A stretch of 9,851 nucleotides of DNA from an uncultured Paracoccaceae bacterium (GTDB lineage: Bacteria > Pseudomonadota > Alphaproteobacteria > Rhodobacterales > Rhodobacteraceae): NCBI GenBank assembly GCA_938038825.1, contig CALHST010000301.1, positions 1-9,851 on the forward strand, read 5' to 3'. Made by a program: the position numbers and the translations under genes. Within the stretch, counting starts at the first letter, position 1, and every line of letters begins with the position of its first letter. Below the pieces are notes generated by a model. It did not search any database, was not told the DNA's origin, and saw only the letters and a program-made list of their open reading frames with translations. This document shows, piece after piece, positions 1 through 6,124 of the stretch.

Positions 1-57
1 TCAAAAACGGGGTCCGTCCGGCGCATGAGCTATCGCAACCCAGTTTCCTAAACGCCG

Positions 58-642
58 ATGCGTTGGGTATGGGCGGCCAGTCTTAGCTTTGGGCTCGCCG
101 CGTGCGAAGATCCGCAGCCGGATGTGTCCGCCCATACGATCATGACCGTGATCGAACAAACTATGGGCGATCCCGAACTGCTGCCTCTGACACTGGGCGC
201 ACTTTATGAACATGTCGAAATTCAGGGCCTTTCCAACAAACCTGATAGGCAGTTCATCGCGCTTGCGTTGGGTCGAGATGATCGCCCCGAAATTGCAAAG
301 ATGCGGTGCCATAGGGTGAAATTTGGGCTCGCTATCCATGATTTAGATTCAGAGTGGAGTCTGCCCGCAGAGATTAGCAAGCAATTCGAACACCCTGTGC
401 AACACAACACCACGCGCGTCTTGTGCCAGTTCAATTACGTCGACCGTATCGAGAGGGTGCAGAACTTTCTCACACAAGCCGAAATGTGGGCCATTAGCCA
501 AATTGGGCCGGCGGAGCAAAGCGCACGTAACACCGCAAAAACCGCTCAAAGTCAGGACCCACGAAAGATCTTGTCGATCTACAAAAACAGCGAGGGGCCA
601 GATCACACAGCCTCTATCGCTTTTTTGTTTGAACAGCGTTGA
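58..642 (+). CDS. Predicted small lipoprotein, function unknown
   Basis: I do not recognise this 194-residue protein. It opens with a short signal peptide (one Arg, then a hydrophobic stretch) ending in a lipobox, Leu13-Ala-Ala-Cys16. Cleavage would leave Cys16 lipidated; Glu17 at +2 is compatible with outer-membrane sorting. The mature part is soluble and polar, with two further cysteines (Cys83 and Cys122) and no transmembrane segment or catalytic motif I can name. The frame has a stop at 49-51, so ATG 58 is the first possible ATG start; no good Shine-Dalgarno sequence precedes it. It lies just upstream of recJ on the same strand (gap about 60 bases), but a -10-like box before recJ suggests separate transcription. 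The lipobox is the main support that this frame is real; the minus-strand frame opposite it looks like a shadow. Confidence 0.6.
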   Translation: MRWVWAASLSFGLAACEDPQPDVSAHTIMTVIEQTMGDPELLPLTLGALYEHVEIQGLSNKPDRQFIALALGRDDRPEIAKMRCHRVKFGLAIHDLDSEWSLPAEISKQFEHPVQHNTTRVLCQFNYVDRIERVQNFLTQAEMWAISQIGPAEQSARNTAKTAQSQDPRKILSIYKNSEGPDHTASIAFLFEQR

Positions 643-669
643 GAATCCTCGCCTCCTGCATTTTTAGCG

Positions 670-675
670 TATAGT
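670..675 (+). promoter_or_regulatory. Possible -10 box of recJ
   Basis: TATAGT matches the sigma-70 -10 consensus at five of six positions. Transcription would begin near 681-683. That would make ATG 684 practically leaderless but leave ATG 702 a short leader carrying AAGGA. I see no convincing -35 box at 16-18 bases upstream, so this is only a candidate. Confidence 0.3.
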
Positions 676-701
676 GTGCACGAATGAAGGACACACCCCA
701 G

Positions 702-2459
702 ATGTTGCGTGACACACCTGCTTTTTTGAACGTCGATACGTCGATCTTGGGCCGTCGTTGGGTCGGCCCCGGGATCGAACTGGATCGTGCCGCAGAAGCC
801 CTGGCCCAAGAAACCTCCCTGCCTCGCCCTGTGGCACAAGTGTTGGCACGGCGCGGCGTAAATGCCGCCGACGCACCCGGATTTTTGGCACCAGCTTTGC
901 GGGATCTTTTACCGGATCCTCGGTCGCTAAAAGACATGGAAAAAGCCGTCACGCGCATGTTGCAGGCGGTCAAGGCGCGACAACGCATTGCAATTTTTGC
1001 GGATTACGATGTGGATGGCGGGACCTCGGCCGCGCAATTGATCGTTTGGTTCCGCCACTTTGGACTGAAACCAACACTGTATGTCCCTGATCGTATCGAC
1101 GAAGGGTATGGACCAAATGAGACCGCGATGGCCGATTTGGCGGCGCGTCACGATCTGATCATTTGCGTGGATTGCGGAACCTTGTCACACGACCCACTGG
1201 CCGCCGCAAAAGATGCTGACGTTATTGTGCTTGATCACCACTTGGGCGGCGAAACGCTGCCCCCCGCTGTGGCAGTTGTGAACCCAAACCGCCAAGATGA
1301 ATCCGGGGATTTAGGGCACCTATGCGCAGCGGGAGTTGTCTTCTTGGCTTTGGTCGAAGCCAGACGGCAATTGCGCGAAGCCGGTGAGCAAAGCCCCGAT
1401 CTGATGAGCCTGCTGGATCTTGTTGCTTTGGCGACGGTTGCCGATGTGGCGCCGTTGGTGGGCGTGAACCGCGCCTTTGTGCGGCAAGGCTTGACCGTCA
1501 TGGCCCGGCGCGATCGTGCTGGACTTGTCGCGTTGAGTGACTCTGCACGCATGGACACAGCTCCGTCGTCCTATCATCTTGGTTTTGTGTTGGGTCCGCG
1601 TGTCAATGCGGGTGGTCGTGTGGGTCAGGCAGATTTGGGTGCACGCCTTTTGGCCACGGCCGACACGTCCGAAGCACAAGCCCTGTCTGAACGGCTTGAA
1701 GAGTTGAACAAAGAGCGTCGCGATATCGAAGCTTCGGTCCGTGCCGCGGCTTTGGCGCAGGCGGAAGAGCGCGGACTGGACGCGCCTTTGGTTTGGGCGG
1801 CAGGTTCGGGGTGGCATCCGGGGGTTGTTGGCATTGTGGCGTCTCGTCTGAAAGAGGCGACCGGACGGCCCGCGATTGTGATCGGATTGGATGATGGTAT
1901 CGGCAAGGGATCCGGGCGGTCCGTTGCGGGAATTGACCTTGGGTCTGCGATACAACGCCTTGCCGGGGAAGGTCTTTTGGTCAAAGGCGGTGGGCATAAA
2001 ATGGCCGCGGGCCTGACTGTTGAACAAGACAAGCTTGAAGACGCGATGGCGCGATTGTCGGACCTTTTGGCCCGACAAGGTGCCGGCGATCTTGGCCCCG
2101 CTGATTTACGGTTGGACGGTGTTTTGATGCCGGGCGCGGCAACTTTGGATCTGGTGGAAACATTGGAACAGGCCGGACCTTTTGGTGCTGCGGCCCCCGC
2201 CCCGCGTTTTGCGTTTCCTGCAGCCAAGATTTTGCATGCCCGCCGTGTTGGCGAAAGTCACTTGAAGGTAAGCTTCGGCGATGGTCTTGGCGCGCGCATG
2301 GATGCAATCTGCTTTGGCGCATATGACACGGATCTTGGGACCACATTGGAAAATCATGGCGGCGCACCATTTCACCTAGCAGGACGGCTGGACATCAATT
2401 CGTGGCAAGGTCGCCAATCCGTACAACTTCGGCTGGAAGATGCTGCGCTTGCGGGCTAA
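702..2459 (+). CDS. recJ: Single-stranded-DNA-specific exonuclease RecJ
   Basis: RecJ is the cytoplasmic 5'-3' single-strand exonuclease of RecF-pathway recombination, mismatch repair and base-excision repair. The 585-residue product is close to the family length (E. coli about 577). The DHH phosphoesterase core is clear: DYDVDG at about residues 101-106, VDCG at about 156-159 and DHH at about 178-180, which supply metal ligands. The DHHA1 region follows, with VNAGGR, a WHPGVVG stretch, GKGSGRS and KGGGHKMAAG, then a C-terminal OB-like domain. Start choice: ATG 684 is in frame but has no ribosome site. ATG 702 has AAGGA at 687-691, ten bases upstream, and its N-terminus (MLRDTPAFL) resembles roseobacter RecJ proteins as I remember them. 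I therefore prefer 702; the longer form would add six residues. It seems monocistronic, followed by a tRNA gene with its own promoter. Confidence 0.96.
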   Translation: MLRDTPAFLNVDTSILGRRWVGPGIELDRAAEALAQETSLPRPVAQVLARRGVNAADAPGFLAPALRDLLPDPRSLKDMEKAVTRMLQAVKARQRIAIFADYDVDGGTSAAQLIVWFRHFGLKPTLYVPDRIDEGYGPNETAMADLAARHDLIICVDCGTLSHDPLAAAKDADVIVLDHHLGGETLPPAVAVVNPNRQDESGDLGHLCAAGVVFLALVEARRQLREAGEQSPDLMSLLDLVALATVADVAPLVGVNRAFVRQGLTVMARRDRAGLVALSDSARMDTAPSSYHLGFVLGPRVNAGGRVGQADLGARLLATADTSEAQALSERLEELNKERRDIEASVRAAALAQAEERGLDAPLVWAAGSGWHPGVVGIVASRLKEATGRPAIVIGLDDGIGKGSGRSVAGIDLGSAIQRLAGEGLLVKGGGHKMAAGLTVEQDKLEDAMARLSDLLARQGAGDLGPADLRLDGVLMPGAATLDLVETLEQAGPFGAAAPAPRFAFPAAKILHARRVGESHLKVSFGDGLGARMDAICFGAYDTDLGTTLENHGGAPFHLAGRLDINSWQGRQSVQLRLEDAALAG

Positions 2460-2488
2460 AAAAGAATGAATGAGAGTTGTTTTTCCTC

Positions 2489-2517
2489 TTGCGTCGGCGC
2501 TGTGGTTTTTTTAGACA
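2489..2517 (+). promoter_or_regulatory. Candidate promoter of tRNA-Glu
   Basis: TTGCGT (2489-2494) and TAGACA (2512-2517) are separated by 17 bases and match sigma-70 boxes at the most conserved positions. Transcription would start near 2523, about a dozen bases before the mature tRNA, a plausible 5' leader for RNase P. The spacer holds a T7 run. This would give the tRNA a promoter independent of recJ, which ends only 75 bases before it. Confidence 0.4.
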
Positions 2518-2534
2518 CCGCTCACTGACTCAGT

Positions 2535-2609
2535 GTCCCGTTCGTCTATCGGTTAGGACGTCAGGTTTTCAACCTGAAAAGAGGGGTTCGATTCCCCTAC
2601 GGGATGCCA
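2535..2609 (+). tRNA. tRNA-Glu (anticodon TTC)
   Basis: The sequence folds into a full cloverleaf of 75 bases with encoded CCA. The acceptor stem pairs GTCCCGT (2535-2541) with ACGGGAT (2599-2605), with a G-U at the first pair; the discriminator is G2606 and CCA is 2607-2609. The anticodon stem TCAGG/CCTGA encloses the loop TTTTCAA, giving anticodon TTC at 2568-2570, which reads glutamate GAA/GAG codons. The T arm is AGGGG/CCCCT around TTCGATT. No repeat of its 3' end appears elsewhere in the window, so there is no sign of an element integrated here. Confidence 0.97.
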
Positions 2610-2629
2610 CTTACGTATTTTGATGTAAG
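2610..2629 (+). terminator. Weak hairpin immediately after the tRNA
   Basis: CTTACGT (2610-2616) pairs with ATGTAAG (2623-2629) over seven pairs with one G-U, around the loop ATTTTG. It begins right after the CCA end and is AT-rich. A run of T does not follow directly. It may be a 3' processing or termination structure, but support is limited to the pairing. Confidence 0.25.
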
Positions 2630-2682
2630 GCATGACACTTTCTAGGTTTTCAAATAGGTCGGCAAAGCAGGGTCCGTTCTTG

Positions 2683-2708
2683 TGCGCGCTTTTTTTTGTC
2701 TGCGCGCA
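2683..2708. repeat. GC hairpin with an eight-T loop between convergent genes
   Basis: TGCGCGC (2683-2689) and GCGCGCA (2702-2708) form a perfect seven-pair stem around a 12-base loop that begins with T8. It lies in the 147-base gap between the tRNA (+) and the end of the cyclase gene (-), where terminators are expected. The T run is inside the loop rather than after the stem, so it is not a standard intrinsic terminator in either direction. Confidence 0.3.
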
Positions 2709-2756
2709 AAGTGGCGTAACCTGTGTTTCTGGGTGACCATGATCGGTGAGCGACGC

Positions 2757-3749
2757 CTATGTGGAATCTCGCAGCTTGGGATCGTAAAACGTTTGTCGCG
2801 CGCGGCCTGCATTTTTGGATGCATATAACGCCACATCTGCGTCATCCATCAACGTTTCGGGGTTCACATCGCTGCGCCCATTCCAAATGACAGTGCCAAT
2901 GCTGCCAGAGATCCGACAGGTTTCGCCCTTGAAGTCGGTGGGTTTCTCTAGCGCGTCGATGATCCGTTGTCCTGTGCGTGTCAGATTTGATTTTACTGTG
3001 TTCCCCGGCATGAGGACAACAAATTCGTCCCCGCCAACACGCGCAATTATGTCACCAACGCGGGTCATGCGCCGGAAGATGGTCGCCACATTCAACAGCA
3101 CGTGATCCCCAGCCGCATGCCCATAGGTGTCATTCACGGCTTTGAAGTAATCCAAATCAATATGCATAAGCGCAAAAGGGCGCCCCATTTCCACATATTT
3201 TTCCAGCGCTTGATCCATTGCCCTACGATTTTTAAGCCCCGTGAGGGTATCTGTGACGGCCTGTTGTTCGGCGGCCAGTTTTGCCCCTTGCAAACGGAGG
3301 TTCAACTTGCGCGAGGCTTCCATGGCTGCTGACTTCGCCTCAACCAGGTAGAGCATTTCAACGGTCAGATCTGTGGGTGCGAAATCCGCGCTTGATAGCG
3401 CAAAGTCACGAACGGCATCCAGAACCGAGATTCCGAAGGTTAAATTGACGATGACCCCACCTGTGCCATCAGGCATCGCAACGCCTTTCAGTCCGGTTCG
3501 GGGTGCATCGCGCAGTTCTATATGCAGCTTGTCGCCAAGAATCCTGAAGAGTTCGTCCATGTTCATGACTTCGCGCGGCCGCATAATGCGCAGCACTTCA
3601 AGGACACGTTCGCCAACCCACGGCTTGCCCGGGCGCACTTTGCGCAGTGTTGGCCCAACATGGGTAATGTGACCTGTCGCATCCACTTGCACATGCATAG
3701 GACACAAAATGTCGAGAGTATCCTGTTTGGGGATCGACATCATCATCAT
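2757..3749 (-). CDS. HNOBA-GGDEF diguanylate cyclase
   Basis: The 330-residue protein should make cyclic di-GMP from two GTP in the cytoplasm. Residues about 10-130 resemble the HNOBA domain (haem-NO-binding associated, a PAS-like domain found beside H-NOX proteins and in soluble guanylyl cyclases), followed by a signalling helix (about 130-165). The GGDEF domain carries TDTLTGLKNRR (166-176), metal-binding Asp198 and Asp200 in HIDLDYFK, GGDEF at 239-243 and DADVALYASK. R230xxD233 sits five residues before GGDEF, an intact product-inhibition site. There is no transmembrane segment and no EAL domain. The start overlaps the stop of the H-NOX gene as ATGA, so the two are probably translationally coupled and act as sensor and output. 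Four consecutive ATG codons leave the exact start open by up to nine bases. The family assignment of the N-terminal domain rests on its pattern and the neighbour. Confidence 0.93.
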   Translation of the reverse strand: MMMMSIPKQDTLDILCPMHVQVDATGHITHVGPTLRKVRPGKPWVGERVLEVLRIMRPREVMNMDELFRILGDKLHIELRDAPRTGLKGVAMPDGTGGVIVNLTFGISVLDAVRDFALSSADFAPTDLTVEMLYLVEAKSAAMEASRKLNLRLQGAKLAAEQQAVTDTLTGLKNRRAMDQALEKYVEMGRPFALMHIDLDYFKAVNDTYGHAAGDHVLLNVATIFRRMTRVGDIIARVGGDEFVVLMPGNTVKSNLTRTGQRIIDALEKPTDFKGETCRISGSIGTVIWNGRSDVNPETLMDDADVALYASKNAGRARQTFYDPKLRDST

Positions 3750-4333
3750 GCGACATGGGCCCCTAAATCGAATTTGCGCCCTTCACTGAAGGTGGCTTCC
3801 AGCAATGTCACGCTGAGCGTTTCAGCCCCTTGGCCGCCTCCCCCATGTTCAACAAATGCCAAAGCGCCATAGTCATCTGCCATTGTGCGCAACAATCCCG
3901 CCAAGACGTGACCAAAACCCTCGAAATTACCCTGACAAATGATACTAAAATTGACCGCGGAATGTTCCCGAAGTTCGATACTTGGCAACACCAAGTCAGG
4001 CACCGCCAGACGTGCGCGATCTGGCAATTCGTCCAAAGAATGCAGAAATTCTTCAAACGTAACGCCGCCAAATCGAAGCAATCGACGCAAGGCTTCCACG
4101 TTGGGATGTGACACCAAATAGGTGCCGATATCCTCTAGAATGTCAGAGGCCGGGCGTTCCAAGACATCTGTCATGGCAACAAGCAGTTTTTGCGCCACCT
4201 CTTCTTCATAATCCAACATGGCTTCGAATTCATCAAATTCGAAACCTGCGGAATTCAGAATTTTTGCCCATTTAGCCGCGCCATGACAATCATTCACGAA
4301 CAGCTGGACAGCCCGAAGAGCCAAGCCGTGCAT
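3746..4333 (-). CDS. H-NOX (haem-NO-binding) family protein lacking the usual haem ligand
   Basis: H-NOX domains bind haem and sense NO or O2, and in bacteria often control a neighbouring cyclase or kinase. This 195-residue stand-alone protein has the family opening (MHGLALRAV), the helical N-lobe, and the segment FLHSLDELPDRARLAVPDL at about residues 96-114. Aligned by eye with thermophilic H-NOX (FLDEVHLQL) and the sGC beta subunit (ALHDHL), the proximal His falls on Pro104. The distal-lobe YxSxR motif that contacts the haem propionates is also not visible; that stretch reads IICQGNFEGFGHVL. Other histidines (76, 98, 124, 142) exist but not at the ligand position. Start: GAGG at 4339-4342 lies five bases before ATG 4333 but only two before ATG 4336, and family members begin MHGL/MYGL, so I use 4333. 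The stop overlaps the cyclase start by four bases. The family call is good; haem or NO binding is not supported. Confidence 0.87.
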   Translation of the reverse strand: MHGLALRAVQLFVNDCHGAAKWAKILNSAGFEFDEFEAMLDYEEEVAQKLLVAMTDVLERPASDILEDIGTYLVSHPNVEALRRLLRFGGVTFEEFLHSLDELPDRARLAVPDLVLPSIELREHSAVNFSIICQGNFEGFGHVLAGLLRTMADDYGALAFVEHGGGGQGAETLSVTLLEATFSEGRKFDLGAHVA

Positions 4334-4338
4334 CATAA

Positions 4339-4363
4339 CCTCAAACGTTAAGTTAGTGTGGGT
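4339..4363 (-). promoter_or_regulatory. Promoter-proximal motif shared with the second cyclase gene (copy 1)
   Basis: Read on the minus strand this is ACCCAC, one extra A, then CTAACTTAACGTTTGAGG. The copy at 7162-7185 reads ACCCAC then CTAAGTTAACGTTCGCGG. Fifteen of the last 18 positions and all of the first six agree. The 3' end of this copy includes the GAGG ribosome site, and the motif ends five bases before ATG 4333. It contains a TTAAC core like the half-site of CtrA-type regulators. Its function is inferred only from the repetition. Confidence 0.45.
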
Positions 4364-4373
4364 TGTGCACTAA
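4353..4373. promoter_or_regulatory. Dyad TTAGTG-N9-CACTAA upstream of the H-NOX gene
   Basis: Perfect six-base arms at 4353-4358 and 4368-4373 flank nine bases, giving a 21-bp operator-sized palindrome within 40 bases of the H-NOX start codon. The left arm overlaps the motif shared between the two cyclase loci. A dimeric repressor or activator could bind here. I cannot assign a family. Confidence 0.35.
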
Positions 4374-4380
4374 AAGTCTT

Positions 4381-4396
4381 AAAAAACCTGCAAGGT
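4381..4396 (-). terminator. Weak terminator-like hairpin after the MttB-family gene
   Basis: On the minus strand ACCT-TGC-AGGT (4396 to 4386) is followed by five T residues. The stem is only four pairs, so termination would be inefficient at best. It sits 40 bases past the methyltransferase stop and upstream of the H-NOX gene, where a boundary between the two units would be expected. Confidence 0.25.
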
Positions 4397-4436
4397 GGGC
4401 AAATATTATCGCCGCGCCAAACGCGTCTTTTGACAG

Positions 4437-5999
4437 CTAAAAATCCGTTGGTGCCCCGCCTTCGGACTTACGACGCGCAACGAAATCTGCAAGGTGATCC
4501 CTGCGATCCAGTGGCATCTCAGGTTCTTCGAAATTTGCAATGATCTCTTTAAAGATCCCATGGGCCCGTTCGGCTGTCCACACACCGCCCGCTATTTCCC
4601 ATGCCTCGAAGTTTTTCCAATCTGATAGGAACGGTTGATAAAATGCAGTCGAATAGCGATCTTGTGTGTGCTGGATTCCAAAGAAATGGCCCGATGATCC
4701 CACGTCTTTGATCGCGTCCAAGGCGATCTCGTCCGGGCCCGTTGCGCAAATCTCGGGCTCCATATAGCGCTGAATCATTTGCAGCACTTCGCAATCCATG
4801 ATGAATTTTTCCGGCGAGGCAATCAGCCCACCCTCAAGCCAACCAGCCGCGTGGTAAATCATGTTGGTGCCTGATTGAACTGCCGCCCAAAGTGAATTCG
4901 ATGTTTCCCACATCGCTTGGCCGTCTGGCACATTGGCCGCACACACCCCAGAGGATCGCATGGGCAGCCCGTAGAATCGGGCCATTTGCCCGGTCATTTG
5001 GGTCGAGCGCATATATTCCGGTGTTCCAAATGCCGGGGCGCCAGATTTCATGTCCACATTGGATGTAAATGTCCCAATCGCGCAGGCACATCCCGGCTGG
5101 ACATATTGAAACAGGGCAATCGCACACAGGCCTTCGGCAATGGACTGCGCCACGGCCCCGGCCATAGTCACCGGCGCCATCGCCCCGGCCAATGTAAACG
5201 GTGTCACAACCACCGCCTGCCCTCGACGGATCAATCGTAAACACCCGTCAATCATGGGAAAGTCATGCTTAAGCGGCGAGGTCGAGTTGATGTTTGTGTA
5301 CATATATGGCTTCGCGCAGAACGCCTCTTCCGTCAGGCCACAGGCGATTTTCACCATCTCCATGACGTCTTCGACGCGCTCTTTGCCCAGCGCATAGGCA
5401 TGCATGACTTTGTCTGTGAGGGTCAGTTTGTCATAGAGAACGTCCAGATGCCGGACGCTGGCATGGATATCCACGGGTTCCACGGGATAGCCGCCTGCGA
5501 AATGGATGCAGTTGAAGTATTGAGTCAGCTTTAGCAAATTCTGGCATTGCTCTCGATTGCCAGGCACTTTTTTGCCCAGCGCCATGTCATAGTAATTGGG
5601 CGGCGAAGACACGTTGCCAAAGATCATCTTGTCGCCGCCAATGGGCAAACTGCGATCAGGATTGCGGCAGTGGATTTCAAAGGTTGATGGCGCTTTGGCC
5701 ACCATCTCCATCACAAAGTCGCGTCCCATGAAGACCTTGTTGCCATCAACCCGGCATCCGGCCTGTTTCAGGATCTGCAACGCCTCGGGGTTCAGGAATT
5801 CGATGCCAATCTCTTCGAGTATGCGCATCGCACCATCATGGATGGCTTGCACGCCTTCGGGGCGCAACGGTTCTGTCGGCTTGTCAAGATTGACTGGAAT
5901 GCGCCAGGGCATTTGTTCGATCACAGCGGACCCTCTGCGCGCGGCGGCCCCTGCGCGTCCTCCGCCCCGACGTCGTTTGGGTTGCGCGTCTTCGGACAT
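4437..5999 (-). CDS. Trimethylamine methyltransferase (MttB) family protein, non-pyrrolysine type
   Basis: MttB-superfamily proteins move a methyl group from a quaternary or tertiary amine to a corrinoid protein. This 520-residue cytoplasmic member has the family TIM-barrel pattern: LRPEGVQAIHDGAMRILEEI near residues 45-64, the SPPNYYDM stretch (132-139), INSTSPLKHD (237-246), PFTLAGAMAPVTMAGA (267-282) and a glycine-rich end. The frame is continuous with no internal stop at the pyrrolysine region, so it belongs with non-Pyl homologues, some of which demethylate glycine betaine, carnitine or proline betaine. Substrate cannot be read here. The N-terminus is unusual: residues 8-22 are an Arg/Gly/Ala-rich tail. 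Start: ATG 5999 has AGGAGGA at 6007-6013, seven bases away; an in-frame upstream extension to 6119 lacks such a site. No corrinoid protein or reductase lies nearby. It may be read from the DUF3572-HAD transcript, with a 125-base gap. Confidence 0.9.
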   Translation of the reverse strand: MSEDAQPKRRRGGGRAGAAARRGSAVIEQMPWRIPVNLDKPTEPLRPEGVQAIHDGAMRILEEIGIEFLNPEALQILKQAGCRVDGNKVFMGRDFVMEMVAKAPSTFEIHCRNPDRSLPIGGDKMIFGNVSSPPNYYDMALGKKVPGNREQCQNLLKLTQYFNCIHFAGGYPVEPVDIHASVRHLDVLYDKLTLTDKVMHAYALGKERVEDVMEMVKIACGLTEEAFCAKPYMYTNINSTSPLKHDFPMIDGCLRLIRRGQAVVVTPFTLAGAMAPVTMAGAVAQSIAEGLCAIALFQYVQPGCACAIGTFTSNVDMKSGAPAFGTPEYMRSTQMTGQMARFYGLPMRSSGVCAANVPDGQAMWETSNSLWAAVQSGTNMIYHAAGWLEGGLIASPEKFIMDCEVLQMIQRYMEPEICATGPDEIALDAIKDVGSSGHFFGIQHTQDRYSTAFYQPFLSDWKNFEAWEIAGGVWTAERAHGIFKEIIANFEEPEMPLDRRDHLADFVARRKSEGGAPTDF

Positions 6000-6013
6000 G
6001 GTGATCTCCTCCT

Positions 6014-6035
6014 GCATCTTCCATGAAAAAGATGC
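6014..6035 (-). promoter_or_regulatory. Hairpin abutting the ribosome binding site of the MttB-family gene
   Basis: GCATCTT (6014-6020) and AAGATGC (6029-6035) are perfect seven-base arms around an eight-base loop. In the mRNA the 3' arm ends exactly where the AGGAGGA ribosome site (6007-6013) begins. The structure could protect the mRNA or tune translation; as DNA it is also an operator-sized dyad. No function is proven. Confidence 0.35.
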
Positions 6036-6124
6036 GGCGGGACGTCCGCGCAAGATGCGCTGTTTGCGACACGCTTGGTCGCGATCAGCGATCATCCGGC
6101 GCGGTTTTTCGCAGCCCAATAACC

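Noticed and set aside
1..51. Sixteen open codons ending in TAA at 49-51, possibly the tail of an upstream gene
   Set aside because: Too short to identify; other frames are open here too. It could be real but cannot be supported from this window.
1..339. Minus-strand frame of 112 codons at the left edge
   Set aside because: It is antisense to the lipoprotein gene, which has a signal peptide and lipobox; the antisense product shows nothing recognisable.
1320..2227. Long minus-strand open frames (252 and 200 codons) opposite recJ
   Set aside because: They lie wholly inside the well-supported recJ gene, have low-complexity Arg/Pro/Ser-rich translations and no family features; they are typical antisense shadows of a biased coding frame.
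2535..2760. tRNA-Glu as an integration site for a mobile element
   Set aside because: I found no second copy of the tRNA 3' end and no integrase; the neighbours look like chromosomal genes.
3746..4363. Full CtrA site (TTAA-N7-TTAA) before the H-NOX gene
   Set aside because: Only TTAAC/TTAG-like halves at other spacings are present, so I report a shared motif rather than a CtrA site.
4437..5999. Pyrrolysine-encoding amber codon in the MttB-family gene
   Set aside because: The frame has no internal stop; the only amber codon is its terminal one.
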